Shown here: piece after piece, positions 60,971-62,000 of the stretch
How the letters are laid out: every line of letters starts with the position of its first letter
Numbering within the stretch: position 1 is the first letter of the stretch
Assembly (NCBI GenBank): GCA_963575745.1
Contig: CAUYUJ010016353.1
Location: 107,501-169,500 of the forward strand
Source: Prorocentrum cordatum
Taxonomy: Eukaryota > Sar > Dinophyceae > Prorocentrales > Prorocentraceae
Length of the DNA stretch: 62,000 bases
Direction: 5' to 3'
The notes under the pieces: model-generated
Told to the model about the DNA's origin: nothing
Seen by the model: only the letters and a program-made list of their open reading frames with translations
Databases searched by the model: none
Made by a program: the position numbers and the translations under genes

Positions 60971-61927
60971 ATGGATTGTTGGTCTTGTCCGCATTCTCGC
61001 AAGTGTGGATATCGCTACAACTATGCGTGGCGCACCACATGTCGTATGTGCGGCACTCCTGCTCCTCGGAGGCCTGGCGACGGTCCATCCATGCAGCCGC
61101 GCGGCCAGTGGCGCAATGGACCGCCGCAGCTCAGCCAGAAGCCGTCTGGGCCCGTTCTCTCCGAGCAGCAGGTCCACCACTATGCCACCTTGGCCGAGGA
61201 TGCCTTCAACATCATCAGCGAGGGATGGCACCCCAAGGCCAAGAGTCGGGTGCGTGCTGCGCGGGCCGCTCTCATTGGGGAGCCGCGGGCTGCCGCCAAG
61301 GCCGCTCGCATCGGCAACGACGAGGCGCAGACCCAGCTGCAGCAGGCGCAGAGCAAGCACGCTCGAGCTCTTGCTAACCTTGCTGAGTCTCTTCGTGCCA
61401 TGCAGGTCGCGAAGAATGAGCTCGAGGCAGCCACCAAGGCGGCTCAAGAGGCTGCCGCACGGGCCTCGCAGGCCTTTCAGTCCATGGCGCCCACACCCGC
61501 GGAGACTCAATTCCAGGCGTGGGCCAAGTCGGTGCTCGTCGAACCCAGTACTGAGGATCCCGACGCTCTTCAGAGGTTCAACAAGCTCCAGGGCCAGCTC
61601 GAGGAGATGGCCACCGAGCTGGGCTACGCGCTGGTTCCTCCTCCGCCTGTACCTCCTGCTGCTCCTGCCGAGCATGTTGGTGGTGTCGGGCCCGCCCAGG
61701 GCAAAGGAGGGATCGAGCAGCCTGTGCCCGTCGATATGGACATCGACGCGCTCATCGACGACCTAGTTTTCCTGGACAGCATCGAGACCCAGCACGGTGT
61801 CAAGCACGAGGCCGCCGTTGGGATGCTGCAGGCCGCCAAGGGTCACCTCTCTAAGAAGTCCAAGGGCGCAGATGGAGGTGCCCAGCCAGGCTCGGGTTCG
61901 GGTGGCCCCTCCAACGCTGGTGGGTGA
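60971..61927 (+). CDS. Retroelement ORF1: zinc-finger and coiled-coil protein
   Basis: The protein has 318 residues from the ATG at 60971. The same frame is open further up, but that part reads as 5' leader. The N-terminus has Cys3-x2-Cys6, Cys12 and Cys24-x2-Cys27-Gly with aromatic residues between (MDCWSCPHSRKCGYRYNYAW), resembling a RanBP2-like zinc knuckle. Residues about 110-180 form an Ala/Gln/Lys/Glu coiled coil. A Pro-rich linker (PPPPVPPAAPA) and a Gly/Ser tail follow. This layout, placed before an overlapping ORF2, suggests the RNA-binding ORF1 protein of a non-LTR retrotransposon. Stacked spliced leaders begin 163 bases upstream, so its mRNA is evidently trans-spliced. Confidence 0.7.
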   Translation: MDCWSCPHSRKCGYRYNYAWRTTCRMCGTPAPRRPGDGPSMQPRGQWRNGPPQLSQKPSGPVLSEQQVHHYATLAEDAFNIISEGWHPKAKSRVRAARAALIGEPRAAAKAARIGNDEAQTQLQQAQSKHARALANLAESLRAMQVAKNELEAATKAAQEAAARASQAFQSMAPTPAETQFQAWAKSVLVEPSTEDPDALQRFNKLQGQLEEMATELGYALVPPPPVPPAAPAEHVGGVGPAQGKGGIEQPVPVDMDIDALIDDLVFLDSIETQHGVKHEAAVGMLQAAKGHLSKKSKGADGGAQPGSGSGGPSNAGG

Positions 61928-62000
61928 CGCTTTTGTGCTCGTCACCTCGAACGTGTCTGGCCTAGCCGGCGTGGATGAGTTATTGTCTGGCCCGCCCGTT
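61872..62000 (+). CDS. Retroelement ORF2, N-terminus only (probable endonuclease)
   Basis: An ATG at 61872, in the +1 frame relative to ORF1 and overlapping its last 56 bases, opens a frame that stays open to the window edge (43 codons). After a short basic lead it reads DAFVLVTSNVSGLAGVDELL. This has the hydrophobic strand and the Asn that open exonuclease-endonuclease-phosphatase domains (the VxxWNVxGL pattern at the start of LINE ORF2 proteins). The overlap suggests translational coupling or a frameshift. Identification rests on about 20 residues. Confidence 0.5.
   Translation, partial: MEVPSQARVRVAPPTLVGDAFVLVTSNVSGLAGVDELLSGPPV

Overview
The window is nuclear DNA of a dinoflagellate. 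The direct evidence is a complete dinoflagellate spliced-leader sequence (60808-60828) followed by two degraded leader copies, just upstream of a retroelement ORF. Reconstructed exons support this: their introns start GC or GA as often as GT and usually leave AG|G at the 3' junction. The high GC content, very long repeat-filled introns and abundant GGA/TCC tracts resemble a GC-rich genus such as Prorocentrum. That genus is only an inference.

Layout. 1-3.8 kb: 3' part of a non-LTR retrotransposon (reverse transcriptase with C-terminal zinc fingers) and an overlapping 259-codon ORF. 4.8-37.7 kb: short exons on the + strand encode thrombospondin type-1 (TSP1) repeats. They sit between kilobases of GGA/TCC, GAC and TAG microsatellites, minisatellites and small inverted-repeat elements. 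Several exons join in phase into normal TSP1 domains, so this is probably one gene with introns up to about 7 kb. 38-51 kb: mostly repeats with a few GC-rich exon-like islands. 51.1-59.6 kb: exons of an ERA-family GTPase. One 6.8-kb intron of this gene holds a frameshifted second reverse transcriptase. 60.8-62 kb: start of another non-LTR element, with relict spliced leaders, a zinc-finger/coiled-coil ORF1 and the first codons of an overlapping ORF2 that looks like an endonuclease start.

At least ten families of short elements with terminal inverted repeats were seen by eye: A (five copies), B (about thirteen), C (five, one with a nested TA-flanked insert), D (three, one ending at an ERA splice acceptor), F and H (two each), three single-copy hairpins, and the small nested TA insert (two related copies). 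Two 100-N assembly gaps lie at 19092-19191 and 54788-54887. No rRNA, tRNA or CRISPR was found.

The TSP1 and ERA models come from hand splicing at family-conserved junctions. They need transcript data, and several exons are marked tentative.
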